Source: Plazaster borealis
Taxonomy: Eukaryota; Echinodermata; Asteroidea; Forcipulatida; Labidiasteridae
Assembly: GCA_021014325.1 (NCBI GenBank)
Contig: CM037471.1
Location: 24,324,818 to 24,388,817 of the forward strand
Direction of reading: 5' to 3'
DNA: 64,000 bases
The translations under genes and the position numbers were made by a program. This document shows positions 22,611 through 35,417 of the stretch, in pieces. Each line of letters starts with the position of its first letter. Position 1 is the stretch's first letter. Below the pieces are notes generated by a model, which saw only the letters and a list, made by a program, of their open reading frames with translations, made no database searches and was not told the DNA's origin.

Positions 22611-24620
22611 ATCCAACACAATGTGTATGTGATTGTGTGTGTCTGGTTGTTGGTTGTTGATTTAATTAATTTACTTGTTTTTGTTTCGCTCGACATCAAA
22701 TCGAGGCAGCATAAATGTGAACATGAAATTTTAACTGGGGTTAGAGTGAACTTCCATACTGTTGCAAAACAGCATCTTGCTAAATCCAACTTCCATTCAT
22801 GAAGCTCTAATCCATTATGAGTGCACAGTACATTCTCAGCTACATTCCTTGATAAAAATTTGTAAAGTAAATCGTGTCCTTGTTCTTTAGATTTTCAGAA
22901 GATTATTTTCAAATTTTCAAATTTTCAATTTTCTGCATTAAACAAAATGTTTTTATGTTGTGCAACACAAAACAAAACCCAAAACAATGAAAGTTGCCAA
23001 CATTGCTTTTTATCTTCAATTTAATTTACTCCAAGATCAAAGCACTTAAACCAGAAACTTAAAACAGCCTCCTAGCAACCGATTTTATGATTTCCAACAC
23101 TGAATGGAAAAAAGTACCTTTCCTTTTATAGAATTGTTCCAAACCACTGGTTATACATTCTTGGCCAACATTGGGGGGGGGGGGAATAAAACTTGCATTC
23201 CAGGATTAGACAGCTCATTCAAGACCATGAGCCAAACAAAGCTGATGCAAACACTCTTTTTATTGTAAACCAGTTCTACTACACAACCCAAATATTCACA
23301 ACAATGCACAAACATGTACTGGGAAGCATTTTGTACCCACTTTCGTGCCCTACACAAAGGTACTTCACAAGTACACTGCTGCTATCAGAACAATCAACTC
23401 TGAAAATTATTAAATTTCGAACTTGAAATCTTTCAAGATTCACTCTTCCTTTTGAAGTGCCTAATCCATAATAATTTTTTTTATTTTTTTTTTAAAGTCC
23501 TGGTTTTCTCACATCTTAGATTTGATTTATAAATACAAAACACAAAATATCAACAAGTACAACAAATGTGACTTGTGTTGACAAAATTACAAACCGAAAT
23601 CAGACTCTTTGTGACATCACGTCTCGAAGGTCAACAACATCCCACATGGAAACCAACAGACTAGAAGAGTACAATGTCCGTATTTGGCCCCTCTAATTTG
23701 TTTATGAATTTCATTTGGCAAATCTACCATATAATTTGACCTTTTAAAGCGTTTAATGTCCTTACATTGTACTTTATATGAATTCCATGTCCATGTATGT
23801 CACAGTTGAAGAGACCCAATGCAGTGATGTTTCTCAAAGGGCATTTACTCTGAGCTGAGTTTTCGACACGTTGCAACCTCATCAAAACACTGCCTTCACT
23901 TCAGTATTGTTAATTGGTTAAAAGCCATTAATTGCTAATGGTGATTCAGTTGTCATGATTCAGTTCTGTTGATGGTGTAAAAACATCAGTTGAAATAACT
24001 GTCTGTTATACTGTTTCAGTAATCTGGTATTTTATGAAAAACCCAAAATAATTTTTAAAAGAAGACTACACTCCAAAGTAAAATTCCCTCATCAATCAAA
24101 AATTGTATCGCATTATCCAATCAAGAATTTGCAGCAAAGGTCAACGTTTTGAACAGCAGCTGAGATGTTTGTGAAAGGTGTTAACTTCCAAACTATTGAC
24201 ATGGAGATTATCCTTGCTCCTAAAGAAACCTAGGTGTATCAATTGTACCAGACAAGGTGTACACAACTCACTTTAAGGTGAACAATGAAACTTCCCAAAC
24301 ACTCGGCAAGAATTACTGGAAAAAACAAATTAAGAGCAAGAAAGTGAGAGAGATCGACAACACAAGATTTCTGGAACTGGGGGTTATGAGACCACCATTC
24401 ATTGGGATTGAGCCTGCGAGTGAATTGATGGATGCTGGTATTCATTACACAAACTGTTGTGAAAATCAAAGTGGACAGTTCCCACGGACACGTTGAGTAC
24501 CAGTCAACAATCGTGCATTATGATCAAATGTTGAAGTCATTGGGTGAACATGTTGTAGAAATTTAGAAAAAATATTGCATGAGTCACTGAGTTGTTCTAC
24601 ATTCGTGGATATCTTACATG

Positions 24621-24729
24621 GTTCAAAATGCACTACATTTTGTATACAGTGTAAATATTTAGTGTATGTGTCAAATTGACACATAAACTAAATATTTACA
24701 CTGTATACAAAATGTAGTGCATTTTGAAC
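24621..24729. repeat. 109-bp near-perfect palindrome
   Basis: The left arm 24621-24674 (GTTCAAAATGCACTACATTT and onward) is the reverse complement of 24676-24729 with one mismatch (24664/24686) and a single central base. Pairing stops abruptly at both ends. It could be a fold-back element, a recent inverted duplication, or an assembly or sequencing fold-back artefact. Confidence 0.95.
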
Positions 24730-24739
24730 TGTCAATTAC

Positions 24740-27700
24740 AAATTTTAAGAAGTATTTTTAGGCGAAATCTTACCAAATTATTTTAATAACATAAACATGT
24801 ACAATTAAACATGTACAATTATACTTAATAGTGTACCTAATATTTTATTATAATTTTGTTGTTGTTGTGTTTCAAAAGTTTATAAAATCTAAACTGCAGT
24901 GTTGTTTTTAAAATATTGCCAATCTCAATAAATTACAAACAGTACGTCAAATCTACTTTGAATATGGACTCATTGATTATTTAAAATGGATCATCTGAGT
25001 TTACAGATATCAACACACATTCGTCATCTCACACAGCCATAAATAATTTATTGATGTGTTTAATTGCCATCAGCCAGTCACATCTACTCAGCAATGACAT
25101 CATCGTCACCCCAGCAAGCAAGTATCAATTTGCACTTGCAGAACGTGACCATTTCCCATGGCCATGTGTCGACCAGTCACTTTGATTACCGTTGATTAAA
25201 TATTGGGCTTCATTTAGTCACGAAGGACTTGTGCGTTGTCTGACTGCTAGTGTAATGAAAGAGAATAGAAAGGCCGTAATCAGTCAGTGCTCTTACCAGC
25301 ACTATGATAACAAACAAACAATGTCCCTCACATTCATGGACTTCCAACCCCCCCCCCCCCCCACCCACCACAAGACATCCATAATAATGGAGTAGTGTCT
25401 ACAATAATTAAATACTAATTGTATCTACTACTAAGAAGAAATCTTGGAAATTACCCCATTGTAAAACCCTAAAACAAACAATAACCATTTTACATCTTAA
25501 TACAAAAAACCCTAACTTAAATCTTGAACAAGAAAGTAATATCAATGACATCATTGATGACATCATCTGCATCACTACATAATAAAGTGACTTTCACATA
25601 CGTTTTAAACAACCATGAATTATTATAATCAACATCTGCCATGTTCAAGGAATGTTTTTTGACCACGAGGAGTAAGGCCAGACGGATCCTTTATCAAGCC
25701 TACTCAGATGACCCTCAGACTCTATTGATTATACAAGTAGTGACGCATGCATAAGGTTCATCAATGGACACAGTCAACCTTGCCAGGCAGGGCAAGGTCT
25801 CATGCATAAATACTGACTGGACATAGTGGTGGTCAGTGTCTAGCCAGTGGCTATAATGGCTGGGTGATCAGTCATGGCTAACCTGATTGGGGTGACAGGA
25901 TATTAGATCAGGTGAGTGATGGACTAGCCAAGGATAATTGGTGCTGGTATGCAATCTTATCAAGTGACTAAAGTCTCAATGACCACTGCTTCAAGGACAG
26001 AATTTAAGGTCATTTTCAAAGCTGATGAGGGAAACCGTTATATGACTGGTCTTTTGTTTTTAAACAATGGCACAAGGACATGAATGTGTGACCCCAGCTA
26101 ACCCCTTCCCATCTAAGAGAAAATCAATTACAGCCTGGCCACAAACAAAGATTGTTTTAGGGGAAAATATGATCCAACAATGTAAATTTAAACATTTAAA
26201 CATATTTTGCCCTGGGCCACATTCTACAATATATTTTTTATTTAATAAGTATTAAAATGCATTGTGATTATAATAGTTACAAGCCTGTGCTTGCCTTTGT
26301 GACTGTGAATGAATGAATGTGCAATGTAAAACCCAACTAGCTTGATTTCTTTAATTAGACTTTAGTCATTTTTGTTTTCACATACTTTCCATTCCATTGA
26401 TGAATGAGACCGACTTCCTGAGGTACTCCCCAGAACAGTGCCCTCATGTGATGAGAATTTAACAGGACAGCATTCTAATAACAATTCTGCAATCTGACAC
26501 TCTGTCATCCCAACAGCCATTCTTTACACCTTCCTCCACATTGTACTCAAAAGACAGGATTGAAATACATTGTATTAAACATTACTGTGAACCTTTAAAG
26601 CTCTTGTTGATTGTTGATGCAAAACACAAAAGGGAATGCATCATTTTGAACAAAGAACATCCAACAAGTAAAAATACATAATGTTTTACATACACAGTGC
26701 ATGTACATGGAAACATGGAGCAGGCTTGTATGAAACTCAACTATAGAGGGCTCTATTTACAAAACCACACTTTCCAAAATCATAAGTTTAGGGCAAAGAG
26801 CATACTTTTTGTCATGAAAGACTGACCACCATCAAACAGCAGAGGGGGCTATACACATACAGTCACAATGGCTTTATACTGCAGGAAGTCTTGCTCTATG
26901 AATACATAGTGCAAACGTTGTTACACATTACGATTGAAAATTGATAATACACTGCACACAATAAGAATACTCAACAGCGGTTTTCAGGCATGCAACTTTG
27001 AAATTGCAAATAGCTACTTTGAAAATGAAAAAAAATTGAGGGCGCTATACCAAACTGAGGAAAAGCCAAAACTTTTAGTGTTGTACAGTTATCTATGACA
27101 CTGAAAGTGCAGGGAAAAAAAGGAAATCAGCCGATCATTTGAAAGGTTGCATGCCTGAGTTTTCCTGTATGTTTACAAGTTGATTTAAATAACATGTGCC
27201 TGAACATGGAAACTATGTACTAATTCATAAACAACATTTGAGCATTAAGAAATATTGCTTTTTTTTTGCCCTTACACCGATGTGTACTGAATGATTGAGT
27301 ACAAGATTTGAAACAGGGGAAAAAACTAGAAATGTGTTTATTATAGCATAACAAACACAGGGGTTTGGGGTAAAGCAAAATAAACAATTGAGAGATGTAT
27401 GATGTCATGGTGATGTATTATAGTTTGTTGACTAATAAATTAAGTTGTCACAGTCTCAAAATTGTCCTGATGTGAAAATGGCAAGTTTAGTATAGAAATT
27501 GAACCTCTCGTTTGAGGGCGCTATAACATATGATGACATTAATAATTCTATTTTCAGAAAGCTTCACTTCACTGATAATCTTGTACAGAGAACCGAATTT
27601 ATAAAATAATTCTTGATTAATTTTGTTGTAAACCCAATTAAATTTACACACTTTTATGTTTTATTTGATGTTTCGGTTCGGACCAAATGGAAGGGTAAAA

Positions 27701-29130
27701 TTTGAGTCATATGTGAGTATGAAATGTCACACTATTAATGAGCTGCAATGTCACTAAGACTTGCTGCATTACAATCAACATTAATTATTTACTGCCTTGG
27801 AAAAAACATATCCGAAAAAACTGTACACCGTTGGAAAGTGCACATAATTCATTTTAATGTGATACCTATTTTGCCAAGATTTCCAGCTGAAACCAATGGT
27901 AACGACAGTATAAAGAAAAGCATTGTTGTTCACCTACAGGTTTTCTTATACATGTAACTGGGCAGTAAAAGCATTTGTACATTCTATGGTACATCCATTA
28001 CATGTACATGTAGTTAAGCACATTTGGGTTAATCACTGCCTGAAAAACATGTTTATTCTTCCAAATTGTCACTAAACACTTACGTCTCCAGGGATGGTTG
28101 TTGTGGCAATCAAAATAAGCAATAAGTAAATTTAGGGGATCTGCAACAGAAATACTTATCTAGAGGATTGGTACTGGTATAAACTTCACAGTTAATATTA
28201 TGTTAATTTTTGTCACAGTTGATACTTTTAAGATTAAAACTATTAACCTATTTCTTTTCTTTTAATTTTTTTTAAATAATAGTTAATTACCAAATTCCCA
28301 TAGTTTGTCTTTAATATCTATCCAAGAAAATACAAACATCGCGATAAAAGTGTTGACTTTTATGGCTAGGAATCTTGTGTCAAATTTGTAGAGACACAAA
28401 AGTGTTTTTCGTGTTGATGGGTCAACCACATCTTACACTTTTATAAATACATGATATACATGTAGGCCTACATGCAAAAGTACTTTGCACATGTACATTT
28501 TTTGTACTCGAACCACCCAAAGAAACTGCATCTCTAATCAAACATGTACTGTACATGTATTCTGGAACTGAATTCCAACCTGGGTTACAGCCTCCATTGA
28601 CAACCTATGAAACAACCCCCACTCCTCAACCCGGCTACCCCCCCCCCCGCACAAAAAAATTATCATAATAAAAAAAACCACCAATAAATAAATAAATAAA
28701 TAAATAAATTAAAAACTCCAACCTTAACTTGTACTTTTTGAGCAGCAAGTATTTGTAAAATGATACCCATACACAAGGGACTCTTAATTGCTGACACATT
28801 TGCAAGTCGATGAACAGACCCTGTACTTTGCTATCAATTATGATCCGAGGCAAATGACACAGTCTAGAACCATAATATAGTTCACCAGAAGGGTGAGACT
28901 GAACTTCTGTAAGTTAAAGAGAGCTTTGTTAAATTATCTTCATTTGAAACAAATAATTTCGCAAGGGCCATCAACCTTAATACCGTGGTGTGGCCATCTT
29001 TGTCAGGTTCCCGTCCATACACAGTGACAATTATAGCACTAATTCTCTTGTCAAGTAAAGGGACCTGACTGTTAGTTTTTCATACAGCCTGGGTTTATGT
29101 TAGATGTAAAACATTTGCATCAGGGAACCA
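24740..29130. other. Non-coding; small repeat remnants only
   Basis: No gene recognised. Contains a C run at 25348-25362, an (AAAT)n tract at 28680-28708, and a SINE family D remnant (CCCTTACACCGATGTGTACT) at 27269. GAGGGCGCTATA phrases recur at 27036 and 27515 without a clear element around them. Confidence 0.55.
27266..27300 (-). mobile_element. SINE family D remnant
   Basis: Carries only the distal block, CCCTTACACCGATGTGT, shared with the copies at 19088 and 34123. Too short to set borders. Confidence 0.4.
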
Positions 29131-29168
29131 AGAATATTTTGGTTTTACCCTGCACCAAAGTTCTGTGT
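29128..29168 (-). mobile_element. SINE family D remnant
   Basis: AAGAATATTTTGGTTTTACC followed by CTGCACCAAAGTTCTGTG resembles GAAGAATATCGTTTGGGTTT and CCTTACACCAATGTGTG in the copy at 34134-34173. Short and diverged. Confidence 0.35.
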
Positions 29169-29174
29169 TTAGTT

Positions 29175-29265
29175 AAGATGTCTCCGAATCAAGTCATTTT
29201 GGCTATGGCTACTGGTTGTTCCAGCCATAGCCACTACCAAAGACGTTAACTCGGATACGGCCTTA
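29175..29265. mobile_element. MITE-like element, family 2, copy 2
   Basis: Right end TTAACTCGGATACGGCCTTA and left end GTCTCCGAATCAAGTC are imperfect inverted copies. The centre holds GGCTATGGCTACTGG facing CCAGCCATAGCCAC. It shares the ACTCGGATACGGCC / ACTCAGATATGGCC end with the element at 22475. Confidence 0.5.
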
Positions 29266-30253
29266 CATTGGGTTGGGTGGAAACAGAAGGAAGATGGCTG
29301 CACTATGATAAAGGTGTAAATGAGTCTTAAAATATTCCCTTACACTTTATTAGATTTTAATGGAAGTCAGTGTCCCTTTCGCACAGATCGAGAATCTTTG
29401 CCCTGATGTACATGTAACAGTACACACACAACCGTACCCCTCCCCTCCCCAATTTCATATTGAAATCCTGATTTCAATCTACCCAATGGGAAAGGTCTAA
29501 CATCAGTTTATCGACTTGAAGTATAAACAAATTTGCTGCAGTCCTCATGGAGAGATTTATGGATCAAAATACTAGTGTAAGCGACTGTGATTTGTAACAA
29601 AGCAATGAATTTGTGTAACACATGTAGCTTGGCCAATAAATGTACCTGTTCATGTAGCACTTTGTTGGAAACAACTAAAAGAAATAAAAGCCCAAGACAA
29701 GGGAGGCTTGCCACCCATGGCTGATTTCACAACTATAGGCAGGTGCACACATGTATTTGGGGATTTTTCTCCCATTTTTCCCGCAGCCAGCATTATCGCA
29801 AAATGGAGACACCTGTGTTGTCAAACAATGCCTACTGGTTGGGTGGACACAAGATCAAATAGTATGCAACTGTGTTGTGCGCAGTGGAGTGTAACCCTGA
29901 TTGTCCTGTAGATTGATATGAATGAACCTGAAGCCGAAGTACATGTGAAAGTGAATGAACACTACAGGGTTTAGCCCTCAATAAAAAAAACCAAAGAGAT
30001 GGATCCATCCATAGGATCTAAGTTACAGTTTGGCCATCGTCAGGTTCTCTGTATACTCAATCATAACGATACGGTTTCATTACATAATACACATTTTAGA
30101 TCTAATTCTGAAAGGGAACAGACTACTTTTGTTATCATTTTAGTCTCTGTTTGGTACCATATATTTATTTGAACATGTACAATGTACAATGTATCATGCA
30201 GTAAAATTTACAAAATACATAAAGTACAAGTATGGAATACTGCACAAATTTCT

Positions 30254-30445
30254 GGGCCAAATTTTGTACATACATTTGGAAGCAGAATATATTGCCTGGT
30301 AATTTTCTGCTGATTAAAAATATCTAAGGTACCAGTCACATAGGACATGTGACATGGTATTTTGGCTGGTAACTTTATTCTGGTAAGCATAATTTTGTTG
30401 TGTTTAGCTACTTTTCATGCTTAAGCAGCTCTATGAAATTGGGAC
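30254..30445. mobile_element. MITE-like element, family 1, copy 2
   Basis: Ends GCTTAAGCAGCTCTATGAAATTGGGAC, clearly the same right end as the element at 15575-15735, and shares TTTTGGCTGGTA and GTTTAGCTACTTTT. The left end GGGCCAAATTTTGTAC is a mutated inverted partner. Longer by about 30 bp and more diverged than copy 1. Confidence 0.65.
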
Positions 30446-30580
30446 ACGTTGTAAAGGAAATCCCTGTGTGGTTTTTTTTAGATGAAAATGATTTTCTATC
30501 ATGATCTTCTGCTTTCAATGTGAACAATTACTAAAAATAATGACAAACAGTTTACATTTTGTAAGGGATTTTGTGCAAGT

Positions 30581-30832
30581 TCGTCCTTCGGATGGGACCA
30601 CGTAAAAGAACTTAAAATTGTTGTGAAGAGAAGGGGTTCGCCCCGGTGTTTCTGGCAGTGGCTGCCGAGTGCGCCACAGCACCTTGTAAACCGTTATTAG
30701 GTGCTACATAAGTTGATCGCATAATTTAAAATATCAAAACTGTCTTTAAAATGTTTCTCTTTGTTCATGCACATTGAGTACCTTATTGGTAGATAGGTGC
30801 GATATAAATTACTCTGATATTATTATTATTTT
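30581..30832 (+). mobile_element. SINE family A, copy without tRNA head
   Basis: Starts TCGTCCTTCGGATGGGACCA and keeps CACGTAAAAGAAC, GAGAAGGGGTTCGCCCCGGT, GCGCCACAGCACCTTGTAAA and an (ATT)n-like tail. These match the body of the full copy at 19527 in order. The tRNA-like head is missing, so this is a 5'-truncated insertion. A short internal segment after GGATGGGAC is deleted. Confidence 0.85.
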
Positions 30833-30839
30833 ATATGCA

Positions 30840-32130
30840 AGTTATTATATGTTCTTATTTCGATTGCAGCAACTGAAATAAGAAGTGGTGACCTTTGAGA
30901 TTTTCTCTTTTCTCCACTTTGACATTAGACAGAACTGAGGATCAGAGAGAGCTTTCAGATTGAAACCGAACAGATTTTTATTTTTATTCATTTTGTTCCT
31001 CATTAATTACCACAGCTGTACTTTGTCTTTGAATGTTTCTCAACAATTAAAACATTTCCACAAATAGGGAGTAGCGCAATACATGATGCAACTGGTCAAA
31101 ATTAAGCACTGCCACTCAGTATTCCTTTCAAACCTATTTTGATGTGAATGCGCTTAGATGACAGAATCCCCCCTAACAGTTAGCCTGCTTGCTAAATGCC
31201 AGTTGAACAACCGATGACCAGTCACAATCCCTAGGTCTGGCTACCTAGTAATACTCCCCAAAAACATGTAAACCACTCACATGGCTTCAAGTTTAAGTCT
31301 CACAAAAATGACAAGATATAATCAGTAATAAACCTTCAGATGTAAAAAATAACTAGCAGACTAGTGAAACAACAAACTATTACAATCATTGTAGGTCCAG
31401 CTGCCTAGCCAAAGAGAAATGTGAAGGGTTAACTTGAATGTCAATGATCATATGTAAAACCTATTAGATCACACACACAAATCCACCAGTTTCTAAGTTA
31501 TGTATACAGCAAATGACTTTCTGTGTCTGACTCCAGCCCAAAAGCACTCAATTTTATCGATTTCAGAGAACATTTCCAGTCCAAAACAAAGTCAAGGACT
31601 TGTTTAAACTGAAACCTGTAAGTCTACATGTACAGTATCCCAAACGGAAACTTATCAATTGACTCTACACGTGTAAAATCTATATGTGTCACACAAACAT
31701 TCACCAGTTTCTATATAAGTAATGTGCAATGTAGTCTTATCAAAGCTTCTAGTTCTAGATATACTCACTATCAATCACCAGACTTGGACACAGACTTTGA
31801 ACTCCTGGTCTAGTTCTTAAGTAATCTTACGACTATCTGGACTCTGCCATGTGCTGATTTGAACTTAAAAATGACCGCCTCCTGAATAACTTTGACGGTA
31901 TCCCAAATGGAGTAAACAGCCCTTCACTCACAGTGCAGTGTACATGCATTTCTTTCAATACATGCATCCACACCGAGGCTGGACATACAAATAGTCAGGT
32001 CCCTTGTGGCGCTTATTATTGCTTAACTGTACACGTAAACAGGGTGTCTGACAATAATAACAACATGATACGACATGAATGGTGTATGAAATTGAAATCA
32101 CTTAATAAGATGATGATAAATCACAACTAA
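30840..32130. other. Non-coding, no recognised feature
   Basis: AT-rich, without domains or clear repeats. Two loosely similar stretches (TCACACAAATCCACCAGTTTCTA near 31471 and ACAAACATTCACCAGTTTCTAT near 31692) hint at an old local duplication of about 220 bp. Confidence 0.5.
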
Positions 32131-32132
32131 GT

Positions 32133-32295
32133 ATGAGTCACTGTGCAGTCTCTGACCGCTCACAACCTCCCATGTCCTCTGCTCCCTACATAGTCGCCTG
32201 TCAGCCAGTGAAAAAACAGCGTTCTTGGAAAGACCTCTTTGCCACAACAGGACGGACTTTTACAAAGTTCATTTTCCACCTAATTGATCCCTCAG
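32133..32295 (+). other. Exon-like open segment, unrecognised
   Basis: From an ATG at 32133 the frame reads MSHCAVSDRSQPPMSSAPYI, then CQPVKKQRSWKDLFATTG and FIFHLIDPS, and meets a donor-like CTCAG|GTAGAG at 32296. It is less AT-rich than its neighbours. I do not recognise the peptide. There is no clear promoter and no partner exon, so it may be chance. Confidence 0.18.
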
Positions 32296-32359
32296 GTAGA
32301 GAGGGAATTATTATCGCTTTACAGCTTGCACAAGTACTTTCAACTTTAAAATTTTATTA

Positions 32360-34120
32360 ATAATACTAGCATCAACATGATGAACGATTCTGATGGGATG
32401 ATATCTTTGGGCATCAAGGGATGCAGCTAGAAGCTATTACACTCTTGCTTTTATCTGCCAGTATAATTCTTTGATAATGGTTCAATTTAATATATGTTTG
32501 GTTTGCGGTAACACCATATGTATATCTACTTGCTAGGTAGATTTTGTTCTTTGAGAACTTATCTTGCTTATTATTCTACTGGTTCAATTTAAGAGACTAC
32601 ACACATAGGCCTACATCCTGAACAATCTTACGAGAAAAATCTTCATTTCAATAATTTAAATGCAGTTTTATAACTAATATTTTGTGGCCAATTATTTCTA
32701 ATTTTATGTTTGGTAAAGGTTTATGAAATTTCCAAACTGACAAATACTTAAAATGAGTCATATTCGTTTATTTATTTCATATACATGTAGATTATATAAT
32801 GTACACTCAAAGTTTTTGTAGCAGTTGCCAAATATGACGAAATGTCAACAGACAAATTCAACCATCAAACGTATGTAAAAGCATTACATCATGTTTACAT
32901 ACTTGTACTGTACAATATACAATTGTGCACAGTATTGCCATACCGGTCAATGTGTTTTATCATTCACTGCTGGTCATACTTGTCCATTTGCATGCCATTT
33001 TACTGTGAGATCACTGATTGCCTAAGGCGTTTTTCAAATACATGGCAGAGTGCATTCACATGCGGAGAGAATTAATTTCTTTCCCATGTGGCCAAAAATA
33101 ATAGAGAGATGACTGGTAAGAAGGAGAAGCATTTATGTATTTAATGTATTTAAACGATGCATTGTAGTATGAATACAAAATGATGATCATTTTGCATGAT
33201 AAAAGTACAGTGTTCAGCTCAATCAACGCTAGCGACATGAATACCGGTTTGACAGAAACTGAAATGACCAAAATGAAATACACTCACCGGATGAGCCCTA
33301 TTATTGAAAAGATCTTACATTTCAGTTTGTCATCAACAATTTACTGTCAGCCCTATTATGAGGCAGACTTACTATGTCAGGTTCAAAGATCTCTTAACAA
33401 AGGTGTTACATTTTGATTTACGGCTCACTTAAACACCTTCCGCTGATGAAAGCCATGAAATCATTATTTTCCAGTCCAAACTGATTTTATTTTCAATAGA
33501 GAAAAAGTACCTTTGTGAAGCACAAAGATGTTTGATACTGTATGAGTTTGAAGTATAATGGGGTTTTCTCCCAAATATCGACTTTTCCAAATTACAATAC
33601 CATTCTAAATGATCTATCATTCACAATGTGCACACCTGTACACATTTTCCATGCAACATTTTGTAGAAAAATGCGCAAATGTTTCAAATATTTTCTTTAA
33701 AAAATGAGTCCCTTTTCCAAAGAAACGTCATAAATTTGACCTTATGTCGTAGTTCCCATGTCATAAGAAATATCATTTTTTTAATGGTGAACTTCATTGT
33801 TCTGGACTCCTACAAGACAGAGCAAAACCAAGTGAGAGCTGATGAGACAACGCTGTTTAAAACAACAACACAAATCAATATTGATTGAGAATCAGCTAAT
33901 GAGTTTGCTGCCTGCACCATCATTATAATTGTCTGACTACGTATATGTATCAATCTATTTGATGGGTATTTAGGGACATGTTATCATTTTTGTTCATTCT
34001 TGACGGACCTATACTTCCAATGTCATGTTGCCAGTGGTACTTTGTACTCTACACGGTTCACCTGTACTTTTCAATTATTTCATACAACACTTCCCAACCA
34101 AATATTTAATCAATAATAAT
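32360..34120. other. Non-coding, no recognised feature
   Basis: AT-rich, no domain, repeat or RNA gene recognised. Confidence 0.55.
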
Positions 34121-34122
34121 TG

Positions 34123-34290
34123 CATCAGGGATGAAGAATATCGTTTGGGTTTTACCCTTACACCAATGTGTGATGCTTTCCCGAGTCTTAAGGTAAAAAA
34201 CTCTACAGGTATACTACCCTGGTGTGATTCGAACCTATGACCCCCCAGACCACCAGGGATGAGAGGCTGGTTCGAATCCAGTAATTAGCA
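34123..34290 (-). mobile_element. tRNA-related SINE, family D, copy 2
   Basis: On the minus strand, box B-like GGTTCGAATCACACC is followed by AGGGTAGTATACCTGTAGAG, then GACTCGGGAAAGC and ACACATTGGTGTAAGGG. These blocks parallel the copy at 19088. A second GGATTCGAACCAGCC lies just upstream, so the head may be a rearranged double box B. No usable box A is visible. Confidence 0.6.
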
Positions 34291-34299
34291 GCAGATACC

Positions 34300-35410
34300 A
34301 CAAACAATTAAATAGATGAAATAATTACATCGAGCTACAGAATAATATTTTGGTTCTGTAATTCAGGGTTTGAATTTGTGGGGGAAATCCACAAGACTGC
34401 AGGGCTTGTATATATTTATATTGTAGGTCAAAATATTTACTGGACCAGAATTTTTCTTACAAGACCAGAGTTGAAATGAGAGAAAAAAAGAAGGAAACAA
34501 ATGTAGACACAGTTCAATATTTGACCTGTTTTAATTTGAGCAGGCACTAAGGAAGATTTACGTGTATCTCTTTTTATTATGGGTTCAAGTATTCTTCATT
34601 ACTCAACCGAATTGAAAGATATTTATCAGACTGAAAGTAAACATTTGAACAAAAACACAACACAGCTGGACTTGTCCAGTCTTGAGTGTACTGGCCCAAA
34701 AGCCCTAAGATCACTGGCCTCAGGCCTGAGGTCCAGACCACTGATGACAAGCACTGTATTATGTACAGATGGTACACTCAGAATACATAGTGGTAATTAT
34801 TACATAATTGTTATCCCATAGGATTTGAGAACAAAATGACCTCATCCTCACAAGACAGGAGGTTATAGAGACTTGTGTTAATGGTAGCACAGCGTGGTTT
34901 ACTGGTGGATTCTGTACCCTGACATGGGAATTAGTACAGGATATCACTCACTGCATTCAAGGTCCTGTATACCAGGGAAAGTCATCACTGAAATAGCCAT
35001 AAAGAACACCAGGAAATCCACTTCACAGTTTGTTTATTTTGTTCATTTACTTGATTTCTTATCATTTACATACTTCCTATTAAAGAAAACAAGCCAAAGA
35101 AATACCCCCCCCCATATACAAACAGAAATATCTTAATTGCATATCAAAACATTTTCTAAACTGGGGGCATTTGCAAGTTTGGCCGAAGCACGCTGAATTG
35201 AAACCAGTCCTCAGAATGTTTTTTCTTGATGTTTACATGCTTGAATTGGTTTTAAAAGCTCAACTGTGCAAACAAGAGCATTTGAAATGGTTTTATTTTA
35301 AGATTTGTTGTCAAGTTGATCTGAATACTAAACAAACAAACAAATTAAGGGAAAAATAACATAAATAAATTACATTTACATTTTGAGTATATATTTTGTG
35401 TGCGTATTCA
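34300..35410. other. Non-coding, no recognised feature
   Basis: No gene or repeat recognised apart from a short C run at 35106. Confidence 0.5.
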
Positions 35411-35417
35411 CCCGTAA

